A DNA stretch of 21,107 bases from positions 1 to 21,107 of the forward strand of contig URKW01000026.1 in NCBI GenBank assembly GCA_900548615.1, written 5' to 3'. Every line of letters starts with the position of its first letter. Position 1 is the stretch's first letter. Origin of the DNA: an uncultured Eubacteriales bacterium (GTDB lineage: Bacteria > Bacillota > Clostridia > Oscillospirales > Oscillospiraceae). This document shows, piece after piece, positions 7,246 through 13,845 of the stretch. The notes under the pieces were generated by a model. It ran no database searches. It worked only from the letters and a program-made list of their open reading frames with translations, and was not told the DNA's origin. The position numbers were made by a program, and so were the translations under genes.

Positions 7246-8013
7246 CTACCACGAAGGAAAGAACGAGAACTCTGTAGGCCGCAGCGTAAATCCGATGTTA
7301 AGCGCGTTACTTCCCCCATTATATTCAAGCCTACACGAAGCATAAACTGTCACTTCAAAGTACCCTTTATCTTCTATATATTCTATTGAACCCACTTTAC
7401 TTCCGCTGATGCTTTCCAATCGCTCAAGGGTATTCACATCCCTAATAAATGATAAATCCCCATAGTCGAGGTCATCAATACGATAAGTAACCGTAACCGT
7501 TCGCGAGTCCATGTCCAAGTCTGAAAATGTTATGGAAGATTCATAATCGTCTCCCCATTTAGAGTCTTCCAGTCTGCTCACAAAAGTCTTGTTATTGATT
7601 TCCGCATAGATGCTATCATAATCCCATTGCACATCCTGTATGAAGACCTCTTCACGGTCTTCGTCCATCCAAATGTCATTGTCTTTATAGTACTGATAGG
7701 TCTGCGTTTGGCGATATGTAATGGAACCGAAATCTCCAGTGTAAATTAAATCTACATCGACTACATCCTGATGCCGTTCCCGATCAGGATGGTGCGTCAT
7801 CTTCCATGTATAGGGTACAGGTTCGTCGTGCATATACTTGTAGCCTATGTCATCAACCATGTTGGGAATATTCTCCTCAACCACCGACTCCGGAACCTCT
7901 GATTTTCCCGTAAAAGGATTCTTTATGTTTATATTAAACAAATTCTTAGCAACAAGATACGCCACCAAAACCAGTACTACCACACCGACTAAGTTATCTA
8001 TAAATTTCTTCAT
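7246..8013 (-). CDS. Membrane-anchored protein of unknown function, AT-rich
   Basis: This is a 255-residue protein with one N-terminal membrane helix (MKKFIDNLVGVVVLVLVAYLVAKNLF), then a hydrophilic domain rich in Asp, Tyr and beta-strand-like sequence (for example SRTVTVTYRIDDLDYGDLSF). The start at 8013 has AGAGGAG eight bases upstream. The helix has no lipobox or obvious cleavage site, so the domain is probably held outside the cell by this anchor. Base composition is much more AT-rich than the flanks, and codon use differs (many A/T-ending codons), a sign of recent transfer. Its 3' end touches the truncated enoate reductase. No family is recognised. Confidence 0.75.
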   Translation of the reverse strand: MKKFIDNLVGVVVLVLVAYLVAKNLFNINIKNPFTGKSEVPESVVEENIPNMVDDIGYKYMHDEPVPYTWKMTHHPDRERHQDVVDVDLIYTGDFGSITYRQTQTYQYYKDNDIWMDEDREEVFIQDVQWDYDSIYAEINNKTFVSRLEDSKWGDDYESSITFSDLDMDSRTVTVTYRIDDLDYGDLSFIRDVNTLERLESISGSKVGSIEYIEDKGYFEVTVYASCRLEYNGGSNALNIGFTLRPTEFSFFPSW

Positions 8014-8131
8014 GCTCTCTCCTCTTTGTACAACAAGTTTGAAATGTGTACAATTTGAAACTCAGATTTTCTACATCAAACCGCTCACTTTATCCTTGAA
8101 ATATCAACAAATTCCTGTATACTTGTTTTAT

Positions 8132-8170
8132 GAAAGGTGTGCCCTTGCGATTTGCAAAGGTACACCTTTC
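8132..8170. repeat. Imperfect 17-bp inverted repeat
   Basis: GAAAGGTGTGCCCTTGC (8132-8148) faces GCAAAGGTACACCTTTC (8154-8170) with one mismatch and one G-U pair around a 5-base loop. It could be a terminator-like hairpin or the end of a decayed element. It sits near the edge of the AT-rich patch. Confidence 0.5.
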
Positions 8171-8221
8171 CAAATTTTCACCCGTTTTGTTTAAGGGGAG
8201 TTTGCAAACTCATTGAGACAA

Positions 8222-8259
8222 AGTAAGGCCGGGGCGGCGTGTACCGTCCCGGCCTTACT
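8222..8259 (-). terminator. Terminator of the two-helix small protein gene
   Basis: A 16-bp stem (AGTAAGGCCGGGGCGG with CCGTCCCGGCCTTACT, one G-U pair) with a 6-base loop lies 42 bases past the stop at 8302. The U-tract is short on both strands. Confidence 0.65.
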
Positions 8260-8301
8260 ATATAGAGATTTCAGAGAGAAAACAGATGGCTTGCAGTCAA
8301 C

Positions 8302-8508
8302 TTACGCGGCGGCATGAGCGCTGCGGCGGGGGTTGATATTTAGACCAGCCTTACCGGCAGCCCAGGCAGCCACAGCGCCGAACACCACAGGCAGATAGTA
8401 ACCGGCCTGACGGATGGGCTCGTCAGCAGCAGTCATCAGGAAAGAGGTGGCAACCACCAGGATTAGAGAAACGATAGCGGTCAGGATGTAGGTATTGATG
8501 TTCTTCAT
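8302..8508 (-). CDS. Two-helix small membrane protein, unknown function
   Basis: This is a 68-residue protein with two hydrophobic segments (residues 7-26 and about 36-52), joined by a short charged loop (AADEPIRQ), and a basic tail (NPRRSAHAAA). The start at 8508 is preceded by AAGGAGGAATTTACC, a strong ribosome binding site. The longer in-frame start at 8619 lies in AT-rich leader sequence and is rejected. The roughly 60-base leader is rich in C and A on the coding strand and should be unstructured, as in well-translated genes. Upstream is the terminator of the CNNM gene, so it is its own unit. No family is recognised. Confidence 0.75.
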   Translation of the reverse strand: MKNINTYILTAIVSLILVVATSFLMTAADEPIRQAGYYLPVVFGAVAAWAAGKAGLNINPRRSAHAAA

Positions 8509-8655
8509 GGTAAATTCCTCCTTGAAGTGTTTTTTATTTTGGTGTTTTTGGGTTCTTTTGTTTTTGTGACTATATCGTAGAACTTTTAACAAGAAAAGTA
8601 AAGCTATAGAATATAACAATGACTATCAGCAACACTGACAGCAAAAGGCAAGCTA

Positions 8656-8689
8656 ACAGGGCCTGTATGCCTCCGCATACAGGCCCTGT
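8656..8689 (-). terminator. Terminator of the CNNM transporter gene
   Basis: A perfect 15-bp stem (ACAGGGCCTGTATGC) with a 4-base loop follows the stop codon directly. The U-tract is poor on the minus strand (TAGCTTGCCTTTT). Confidence 0.7.
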
Positions 8690-8692
8690 ACG

Positions 8693-9946
8693 TTAATTTT
8701 CTTTATCCGGTTCGGCGGACTCCTCCCGCGTCACCTGAATCTCCTCAATGCGGTGGTTTTCCACCCTTGTGACCCGGACGGTCAGGTTTTCAAAGACGAA
8801 GGAATCGCCAGCTTCCGGCACACGGCCGAACTGCTCCATCACCCAGCCGCTGACGGACACCATCTCGGAATCGGTTTTCAGCTGGAAGAACTCGGCAAAG
8901 TCGTCAAAGTCCATGCCCGCGTCTACCAGCCATGTGTCCGGCGCGATCTTCCGGAGGAACACCTCCTCCTCGTCGTGCTCGTCCCAGATCTCGCCCACCA
9001 GCTCCTCCAGAATGTCCTCCATGGTAACGATGCCGCAGGTGCCGCCGTATTCGTCCACCACCACCGCCACATGGGTCTTGGCCTGCTGGAGCTTCTTCAG
9101 CAGCGCCCGGATGGGCTCATTCTCCAGCGCGAACACCGGCGGAGAGATAATATCCGACAGCGGTTGATCCGTTACACCGCAGCCTACATAGAAGTCCTTC
9201 TGATGTACCGTGCCCAGAATATGGTCGATGGAATCCTGATAGATCAGCAGCCGGGAATACTTGGTCTGGGTGAACAGCGCCGCCACCTCCTCCTTGCTGG
9301 CGGTGACGGGCAGCGCCGCCAGATCCACCCGGTGAATGAGGATGTCCTGCGCCTCCTGCTCGGAAAAGCCGATGGCGTTTTTCAGCAGCTCGCCCTCGTC
9401 CCGGTCGATGCTACCGTCCTGCTGCACCTCGTCCACCAGCATCAGCAGTTCCTCCTGGGACATTTTGCTGTCGGTGTTCAGGCGGAACACCTTGGCCAGC
9501 AGCTTCTTCCACAGGGAGAACAGCAGGTTCAGGGGCATCAGCACCCAAATCAGCACCCGCAGAATGGGAGCCGACAGCATGGCGCATTTTTCCGCGCAGT
9601 CCTTGGCAATGCTCTTGGGGGATATCTCGCCGAAGATCAGCACCACCACCGTCACCACCACGGTGGAGATGGTAGCGCCCGCGTCGCCGTAGTGTCGGAC
9701 GAACAGCACCGTGCCGATAGAGGCGGTGGCGATGTTGACGATGTTGTTGCCGATGAGAATGGTGGACAGCAGCCGGTCATACTGCTCCAGCAGCTTCAGC
9801 GCAAGCGCCGCGTTGCCGCTGCCCTTTTCCGCCAGCGTCCGCAGTCGGGTGGTGTTGGCGGAGGAAAAGGCCGTTTCCGTGGCCGAACAATAGGCGGAAA
9901 GCGCCAGACATACCGCCATGATAACGATACAAGTTGTGGTTGACAA
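8693..9946 (-). CDS. CNNM/CorC-family (HlyC/CorC) membrane protein, probable Mg2+ transporter
   Basis: This is a 417-residue protein with the standard order. A DUF21/CNNM membrane domain (about 1-175) carries SATETAFSSANTTRLR, GNNIVNIATAS and the signature GEISPKSIAKD. A pair of CBS domains follows (about 200-325, including VVVDEYGGTCGIVTMEDILEELVGEIWDEHDEE). A CorC/HlyC C-terminal domain (about 335-410) ends it. Bacterial members (CorB/MpfA) move Mg2+ across the membrane, and the CBS pair binds ATP-Mg. The start is TTG at 9946, nine bases after AAAAGGAG. The transcript has a roughly 200-base leader with a short ORF and a terminator-like hairpin, which suggests regulated readthrough. The haemolysin name of the family is historical. 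Confidence 0.9.
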   Translation of the reverse strand: MSTTTCIVIMAVCLALSAYCSATETAFSSANTTRLRTLAEKGSGNAALALKLLEQYDRLLSTILIGNNIVNIATASIGTVLFVRHYGDAGATISTVVVTVVVLIFGEISPKSIAKDCAEKCAMLSAPILRVLIWVLMPLNLLFSLWKKLLAKVFRLNTDSKMSQEELLMLVDEVQQDGSIDRDEGELLKNAIGFSEQEAQDILIHRVDLAALPVTASKEEVAALFTQTKYSRLLIYQDSIDHILGTVHQKDFYVGCGVTDQPLSDIISPPVFALENEPIRALLKKLQQAKTHVAVVVDEYGGTCGIVTMEDILEELVGEIWDEHDEEEVFLRKIAPDTWLVDAGMDFDDFAEFFQLKTDSEMVSVSGWVMEQFGRVPEAGDSFVFENLTVRVTRVENHRIEEIQVTREESAEPDKEN

Positions 9947-10003
9947 TATAAGTAACTCCTTTTCTGTCGTCTGTTTGCCTTGTGTTAGTAGATGAAAATG
10001 TCG

Positions 10004-10114
10004 CTATAAGCGCAAAAAAGCACGTCTGCCCCACGAGACGCAGCGCAGATATGCTGGCAAAAACAGATGGCAGTTCAGATGATTACCCGGATAGTCACCG
10101 CCGTCAGTATCCAT
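10004..10114 (-). CDS. Possible 36-codon leader ORF upstream of the CNNM gene
   Basis: ATG at 10114 follows GGAGGAG by ten bases and reads MDTDGGDYPGNHLNCHLFL..., 36 residues in all, ending at a TAG beyond the terminator-like hairpin. The strong Shine-Dalgarno close to the predicted transcript start argues for some translation. A second frame through the same site gives a hydrophobic peptide ending WILTAVTIRVII but has no clear start. It may be a leader peptide coupling translation to termination. The coding call is uncertain. Confidence 0.35.
   Translation of the reverse strand: MDTDGGDYPGNHLNCHLFLPAYLRCVSWGRRAFLRL
10014..10042 (-). terminator. Attenuator-like terminator in the CNNM leader
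   Basis: On the minus strand, CGTCT and AGACG pair around an 8-base loop (CGTGGGGC), extended by two G-U pairs and followed by GC and six T. It lies about 70 bases before the TTG start and inside the 5' leader, so most transcripts could stop here unless it is relieved. Confidence 0.45.
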
Positions 10115-10150
10115 ATAAACGCGACTCCTCCTTTGTTGTAAATTGAGGAT

Positions 10151-10179
10151 AGTATACCAGAAAACCACCGGTCAGTCGA
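10151..10179 (-). promoter_or_regulatory. Promoter of the CNNM gene
   Basis: On the minus strand, TCGACT (10174-10179), 17 bases, then TATACT (10151-10156) with an extended TG motif (TGGTATACT). The predicted start near 10144 gives a leader of about 200 bases. Confidence 0.6.
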
Positions 10180-10234
10180 GTTAAGAATCTGTAAAGAAGT
10201 GCGCGTGGGATGCATTCTGCCAAGAAACTGCCTC

Positions 10235-10263
10235 TTGACATTTCCCGGGGCATATGCTACCAT
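10235..10263 (+). promoter_or_regulatory. Promoter of the MATE gene
   Basis: A perfect TTGACA (10235-10240), 17 bases, then TACCAT (10258-10263). Transcription would begin near 10270 and run straight into the structured leader. Confidence 0.7.
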
Positions 10264-10269
10264 ACCGCT

Positions 10270-10353
10270 TGATCGCTCGGAGGGCGAGTCGTTCAGAGAA
10301 ACGGCAGCCGGATAAGGCGCAGGCTGAGATGCCTGTCCTTGTCCGGCTTTTTT
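10270..10353 (+). promoter_or_regulatory. Structured leader with terminator; candidate guanidine-IV (mepA-type) riboswitch
   Basis: The leader shows a CTCG/CGAG mini-stem (10277-10289), a 6-bp hairpin GTCGTT...AACGGC (10289-10306) and then a strong intrinsic terminator (10306-10353). That terminator has the stem AGCCGGATAAGG...CCTTGTCCGGCT with an inner CAGGC/GCCTG stem and six T. A terminator between promoter and start codon means readthrough is regulated. Guanidine-IV (mepA motif) riboswitches are known in Clostridia upstream of MATE pumps and work through a terminator. The class assignment rests on gene context and architecture, not on a covariance match. Confidence 0.5.
10306..10353 (+). 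terminator. Intrinsic terminator inside the MATE leader
   Basis: The stem is AGCCGGA-T-AAGG with CCTT-G-TCCGGCT, capped by CAGGC/GCCTG and a 6-base loop, then TTTTTT. It ends 32 bases before the MATE start codon. Confidence 0.8.
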
Positions 10354-10384
10354 GCGTATTCATGGAAAAGGAGAGTGAACGAGT

Positions 10385-11704
10385 ATGGATCTTCTCAACG
10401 GTAAGATCAAGCCTTTGTACTTCAAATACTTGTCCGCCGCCTTTGGCAGTGCGTTGATCTCCAGCATTTACGGCATGGTGGATATGGCCATGGTGGGCCA
10501 GTATCAGGGGCCGGATGGCACGGCGGCTCTGGCGGTGGTGGCACCGGTGTGGAACGTGATCTACAGCCTCGGCCTGCTGACCGGTATCGGCGGCAGCGTC
10601 ATCTTCAGCGCCTGGCGGGGCAGCAGTACCTGCGGCGACGGCGGAGAGAACCAGTATTTCACCGCCGCCGTGATCGGCTCCGTGCTGCTGGCGGTGCTGG
10701 CATGGCTGGGACTGCTGTTTTTTGAAAGACCGCTGCTGACCTTCTTCGGTGCGGACGAATCGCTGCTGGCGCTGGCTCAGCGGTATCTTGTCCCCATCAA
10801 GTATGTGTTCCCCTTCTTCCTGTTTAACCAGATGCTGGCGGCGTTCCTGCGGAACGACGACGATCCGGGCCTTGCCACACTGGGCGTGCTGTCCGGCGGT
10901 ATTTTCAACGTGTTCGGCGACTACTTCTTCGTGTTCCCCTGCGATATGGGCATCTACGGCGCGGGATTGGCCACGGCCATCGGCTCTGTTATTTCCTTTC
11001 TGGTGCTGATGACCCATTTTCTGCGCCGCCGGAACACGCTGCGGCTGGTGCGGGTGGAGCGGCTGCCCCGCAAGCTGTGGGAGATCACGGTGTCGGGCTT
11101 TTCCTCGTTCTTCATTGATGTGGCTATGGGTATCCTGACGGTGCTGTTCAACCGCCAGATCATGCGCTATCTGGGCAGCGATGCGCTGGCGGTGTACGGC
11201 CCCATCATCAATGTCAGCACCTTTGTCCAGTGCTGCGCCTACAGCGTGGGACAGGCGGTGCAGCCCATCATCTCCACCAACTACGGCGCGGGGAAGGGAA
11301 GCCGCATCCGTGAGACGCTGCGGCTGGCCCTGTACACCACGGCGGCCTTCGCGTTATTCTGGACGGCGCTGAGTTTTGCCGCACCCAACCTTTATATCCG
11401 GGTATTCATGAGCCCTACGCCGGAGATACTGGCGATCGCCCCGGCCATCATCCGGGTCTACGCACTGTCCTTCCTGCTGCTGCCCCTCAATATCTTCTCT
11501 ACCTACTACTTCCAGTCCATCATGCAGCCACGGGCGGCGCTGATAGTCTCAGTGGCGCGGGGACTGGTCATCAGCGGCATTTTGATCCTGCTGCTGCCGG
11601 TGCTGACCGGCCCGGATTCCCTGTGGTTCGCCATGCCGGTCACGGAGCTGCTGACGGCGGTCTATACGATCTTTGCCATCCGGCGCTATACCAAGGCGCT
11701 GTAA
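10385..11704 (+). CDS. MATE-family efflux transporter (MepA-like)
   Basis: This is a 439-residue membrane protein with about twelve helices in two similar halves, as in MATE antiporters, which export cationic compounds in exchange for Na+ or H+. The N-terminal motif SALISSIYGMVDMAMVGQYQGP and the second-half counterpart VYGPIINVSTFVQCCAYSVGQAVQPIISTNYGAG are family hallmarks. The start ATG at 10385 has AAGGAGAG eleven bases upstream, a slightly long spacing. It is transcribed alone behind a structured leader with a terminator. If that leader is a guanidine riboswitch, guanidinium or a related cation would be the substrate. Otherwise it is a multidrug pump of unknown substrate. Confidence 0.9.
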   Translation: MDLLNGKIKPLYFKYLSAAFGSALISSIYGMVDMAMVGQYQGPDGTAALAVVAPVWNVIYSLGLLTGIGGSVIFSAWRGSSTCGDGGENQYFTAAVIGSVLLAVLAWLGLLFFERPLLTFFGADESLLALAQRYLVPIKYVFPFFLFNQMLAAFLRNDDDPGLATLGVLSGGIFNVFGDYFFVFPCDMGIYGAGLATAIGSVISFLVLMTHFLRRRNTLRLVRVERLPRKLWEITVSGFSSFFIDVAMGILTVLFNRQIMRYLGSDALAVYGPIINVSTFVQCCAYSVGQAVQPIISTNYGAGKGSRIRETLRLALYTTAAFALFWTALSFAAPNLYIRVFMSPTPEILAIAPAIIRVYALSFLLLPLNIFSTYYFQSIMQPRAALIVSVARGLVISGILILLLPVLTGPDSLWFAMPVTELLTAVYTIFAIRRYTKAL

Positions 11705-11705
11705 G

Positions 11706-11743
11706 CGCAAAAAAACGGTACGCAAAGCGTACCGTTTTTTCGC
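11706..11743. terminator. Bidirectional terminator between MATE and oleate hydratase
   Basis: A perfect 14-bp stem (AAAAAACGGTACGC) with a 3-base loop has T-runs on both strands. It sits between two convergent stop codons. Confidence 0.9.
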
Positions 11744-11753
11744 GTAAATGAGC

Positions 11754-13532
11754 TTAGATCACGTGATATTCCTTCAGCAGCTTCTCAATGTCGGTGCCCT
11801 CCAGCTTGTCCAGCGCCTTCTTCACGGCCAGCTTCTCCACCAGACCCATCTCCATGTCGGTGGCCTTCTTGCCGTCGCGGAGCTTCACGGTGGCGTTCAG
11901 CAGGTCGCGGACATCATACACGCTGCCCCAGACCTCCGGCACGCCGCGATCCACGTTCAGCAGGGTGTACACGGCCTCCATACCGGTGCGCATGGAATAC
12001 TCAGTGGTAAAGATGGTGTCGCGGGGTGTCTCGGCAAACTGGCCCAGGAAGGCGAAGTTCACGCTGCCGTCAGGCACCACGTTAGGCCGGTCGCCGTAAG
12101 CGCGGGGCATGAAGAACGCGTCGATATACGGCATCATGACCGGCACGGTGTTGGCGCTGTTCTCCGCCAGATCGGCGATCTGATCCTCCGGCACGCCGAT
12201 GTGGTACAGCCACTCCATGCAGATCTCCTTGCCGGTGCACATACGCATGGGCTTCTTCACGTAGTCGCCGGGCTTGTCGGTGAACAGGGAGTACACCCAC
12301 ACCAGACAGTGATCCTTGGGCTGATCCCGGAACTGGGGCTGGCGGTTGATGGTCCAGCTCATGAGCCAGCTGGAGTCCTTCACGGTGACGATGCCGCCGG
12401 TGACCACATGGCCGGTGAAGGGATCCCGCTTGCAGATGTTCTTGATATAGGGGATGATCTTTTGGTCCAGCGTCTCCACGGTGGCGCTCATCCAGTTGGT
12501 CTGCTCGGGATCATGGCAGAACTTGTCGGGATGGCCGAAGGAGGGATCCTGGGCGGCGATCTTGCGCCACATATCCCAGCCGCCGCCCTCCTTCAGCTCG
12601 GTGTTGTAGGCGGCGGGCTTGTCCTGGCTGCCCATGGAGGAGTTCTCCACGCAGCCGCCGTTGGTAATGAACACCAGATCGTTCTCTGTCAGGTCGATGC
12701 CGCCGGCCTCACCGTTCTCGATGATGTCGATGCGCTTGGCCAGCTTGTGCTTCGGGTCAGAGCAGTCGAACTCCACGTTGGTGACCTGCACGCCGTAGTG
12801 GAACTGGACATTGTGGCTCTCCAGATACTTCACCATGGGCAGGATCATGGACTCATACTGGTTGTACTTGGTGAAGCGCAGGGCGGTGAAGTCGGGTAGT
12901 CCGCCGATGTGGTGGATATACCGCTGGATATAGAGCTTCATCTCCAGCGCACTGTGCCAGTTCTCAAAGGCGAACATGGTGCGCCAGTACAGCCAGAAGT
13001 TGGAGTTCAGCACCTCGTCATCGAAGAAGTCGGTGATCTTCTTGTCCTGCAAGTCCTCGTTGGGGGTGAAGAACAGCTTCATGATCTCCATAGCGCCCTT
13101 GTCGGAGATATTGAACTTGCCGTCGGTGTGGGCATCCTGCCCGCGGTTGACGGTGGCGCGGCACAGGGAGTAGTTGGGATCCTCCTTGTTGAGCCAATAG
13201 TACTCGTCCAGCACGCTGACGCCCTCCGTCTCGATGGAGGGGATGGAGCGGAACAGATCCCACATGACCTCGAAATGGTTGTCCATTTCCCGGCCGCCCC
13301 GCATGACGTAGCCCAGATTCTCGAACTTATAGCCGTCGCAGGCGCCGCCGGGCAGGTTGCCCTTCTCCAGAATGTGGACGTGCTCACCTTTCATCTGGCC
13401 GTCCCGCACCAGATAGCAGGCGGCGGTCAGGGCCGCAAGGCCGCTGCCCACGATATAGGCGGATTTCTGATCCACGCCCTCCGGCTTCTTGGGGCGGGCA
13501 AACGCTTCATAATTACCACTGGAATAATACAT
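11754..13532 (-). CDS. ohyA: Oleate hydratase (MCRA family, FAD-dependent)
   Basis: This 592-residue protein of full family length adds water to the cis double bond of oleic and linoleic acid, giving 10-hydroxy fatty acids. This detoxifies host and dietary fatty acids. The Rossmann FAD site is at residues 26-45 (YIVGSGLAALTAACYLVRDG). The catalytic Glu of RGGREMD falls at residue 82, and YIQRYIHHIGG puts a Tyr at 201. Both agree with the numbering I recall for the Staphylococcus aureus enzyme. Other family blocks such as NPEDL-like FTPNEDLQDKKITDFF and FLGQFAETPRDTIFTTEYSMRTGMEAVY are intact. The start at 13532 has AGGAGG seven bases upstream. It is monocistronic, with a strong promoter and a palindrome upstream that may be its regulator site. 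Confidence 0.95.
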   Translation of the reverse strand: MYYSSGNYEAFARPKKPEGVDQKSAYIVGSGLAALTAACYLVRDGQMKGEHVHILEKGNLPGGACDGYKFENLGYVMRGGREMDNHFEVMWDLFRSIPSIETEGVSVLDEYYWLNKEDPNYSLCRATVNRGQDAHTDGKFNISDKGAMEIMKLFFTPNEDLQDKKITDFFDDEVLNSNFWLYWRTMFAFENWHSALEMKLYIQRYIHHIGGLPDFTALRFTKYNQYESMILPMVKYLESHNVQFHYGVQVTNVEFDCSDPKHKLAKRIDIIENGEAGGIDLTENDLVFITNGGCVENSSMGSQDKPAAYNTELKEGGGWDMWRKIAAQDPSFGHPDKFCHDPEQTNWMSATVETLDQKIIPYIKNICKRDPFTGHVVTGGIVTVKDSSWLMSWTINRQPQFRDQPKDHCLVWVYSLFTDKPGDYVKKPMRMCTGKEICMEWLYHIGVPEDQIADLAENSANTVPVMMPYIDAFFMPRAYGDRPNVVPDGSVNFAFLGQFAETPRDTIFTTEYSMRTGMEAVYTLLNVDRGVPEVWGSVYDVRDLLNATVKLRDGKKATDMEMGLVEKLAVKKALDKLEGTDIEKLLKEYHVI

Positions 13533-13583
13533 AGTAAAACCTCCTGTAAGTTCATTGCTTTATGTTTTCTTCTTGATGAGGAA

Positions 13584-13612
13584 AGCATACATCGATGACC
13601 GTGTTTTTTCAA
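13584..13612 (-). promoter_or_regulatory. Promoter of oleate hydratase
   Basis: On the minus strand, TTGAAA (13607-13612), 17 bases, then TATGCT (13584-13589), about 50 bases before the start codon. Confidence 0.75.
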
Positions 13613-13630
13613 TGGACAGAAAACACCCGA

Positions 13631-13647
13631 TGAACAGTTTTTGTTCA
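13631..13647. promoter_or_regulatory. Palindrome TGAACA-N5-TGTTCA upstream of oleate hydratase
   Basis: A perfect 6-bp inverted repeat with spacer GTTTT, about 19 bases upstream of the -35. A similar half site (TTTGAACAAA) occurs at 13688-13697. It could bind an activator that responds to fatty acids, but no regulator is recognised nearby. Confidence 0.4.
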
Positions 13648-13725
13648 CTTGAGGGGGAATTGCCTAGTTTTTCACCATTCCGGCACGTTTGAACAAAGTT
13701 TTGCCTGCTGCATGCTGTGGCTGCC

Positions 13726-13754
13726 TTGACATTTTTCGTCGTGGGAATTACAAT
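13726..13754 (+). promoter_or_regulatory. Promoter of the MBL-fold gene
   Basis: Perfect TTGACA (13726-13731), 17 bases, TACAAT (13749-13754). This is among the strongest promoters in the window, with tandem operators directly after it. Confidence 0.8.
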
Positions 13755-13764
13755 AGCACCAATG

Positions 13765-13818
13765 GTTAGATAGCGCTAATCGCTTCTTTTTGACTAAGAG
13801 TTAGACGGCGCTAATCGC
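13765..13818. promoter_or_regulatory. Two tandem 19-bp operators at the MBL-gene transcription start
   Basis: GTTAGAyrGCGCTAATCGC occurs twice, at 13765-13783 and 13800-13818, 35 bases apart, differing only at the two yr positions. Each copy contains TTAG-N6-CTAA symmetry. They begin about five bases past the expected transcription start, so a bound repressor would block a strong promoter. A regulator of MarR, TetR or similar type is likely but is not encoded in the window. Confidence 0.6.
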
Positions 13819-13845
13819 CGGAAACATAGACAGGAGGGTGACGCC

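Larger units (their letters stand above)
8014..8301. other. AT-rich intergenic stretch with two hairpins
   Basis: No gene is supported here. It holds the upstream region of the 7246-8013 gene, including a repeated GTACAA...TTTGAAA pattern at 8030-8060. It also holds an imperfect hairpin at 8132-8170 and the terminator at 8222-8259. Composition changes from AT-rich to the local GC-rich average around 8215. Confidence 0.6.

Noticed and set aside
8014..8301. Insertion sequence or MITE around the AT-rich gene
   Set aside because: No transposase, target-site duplication or matching terminal repeats at both edges were found.
8753..9943. Open frame of 396 codons opposite the CNNM gene
   Set aside because: The sequence is a His/Gln-rich shadow, and the CNNM frame carries all family motifs.
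9947..10150. M-box or yybP-ykoY riboswitch in the CNNM leader
   Set aside because: The conserved core sequences I know for these classes are not present.
11748..12899. Open frame of 383 codons opposite oleate hydratase
   Set aside because: It is an antisense shadow of a fully motif-supported gene.
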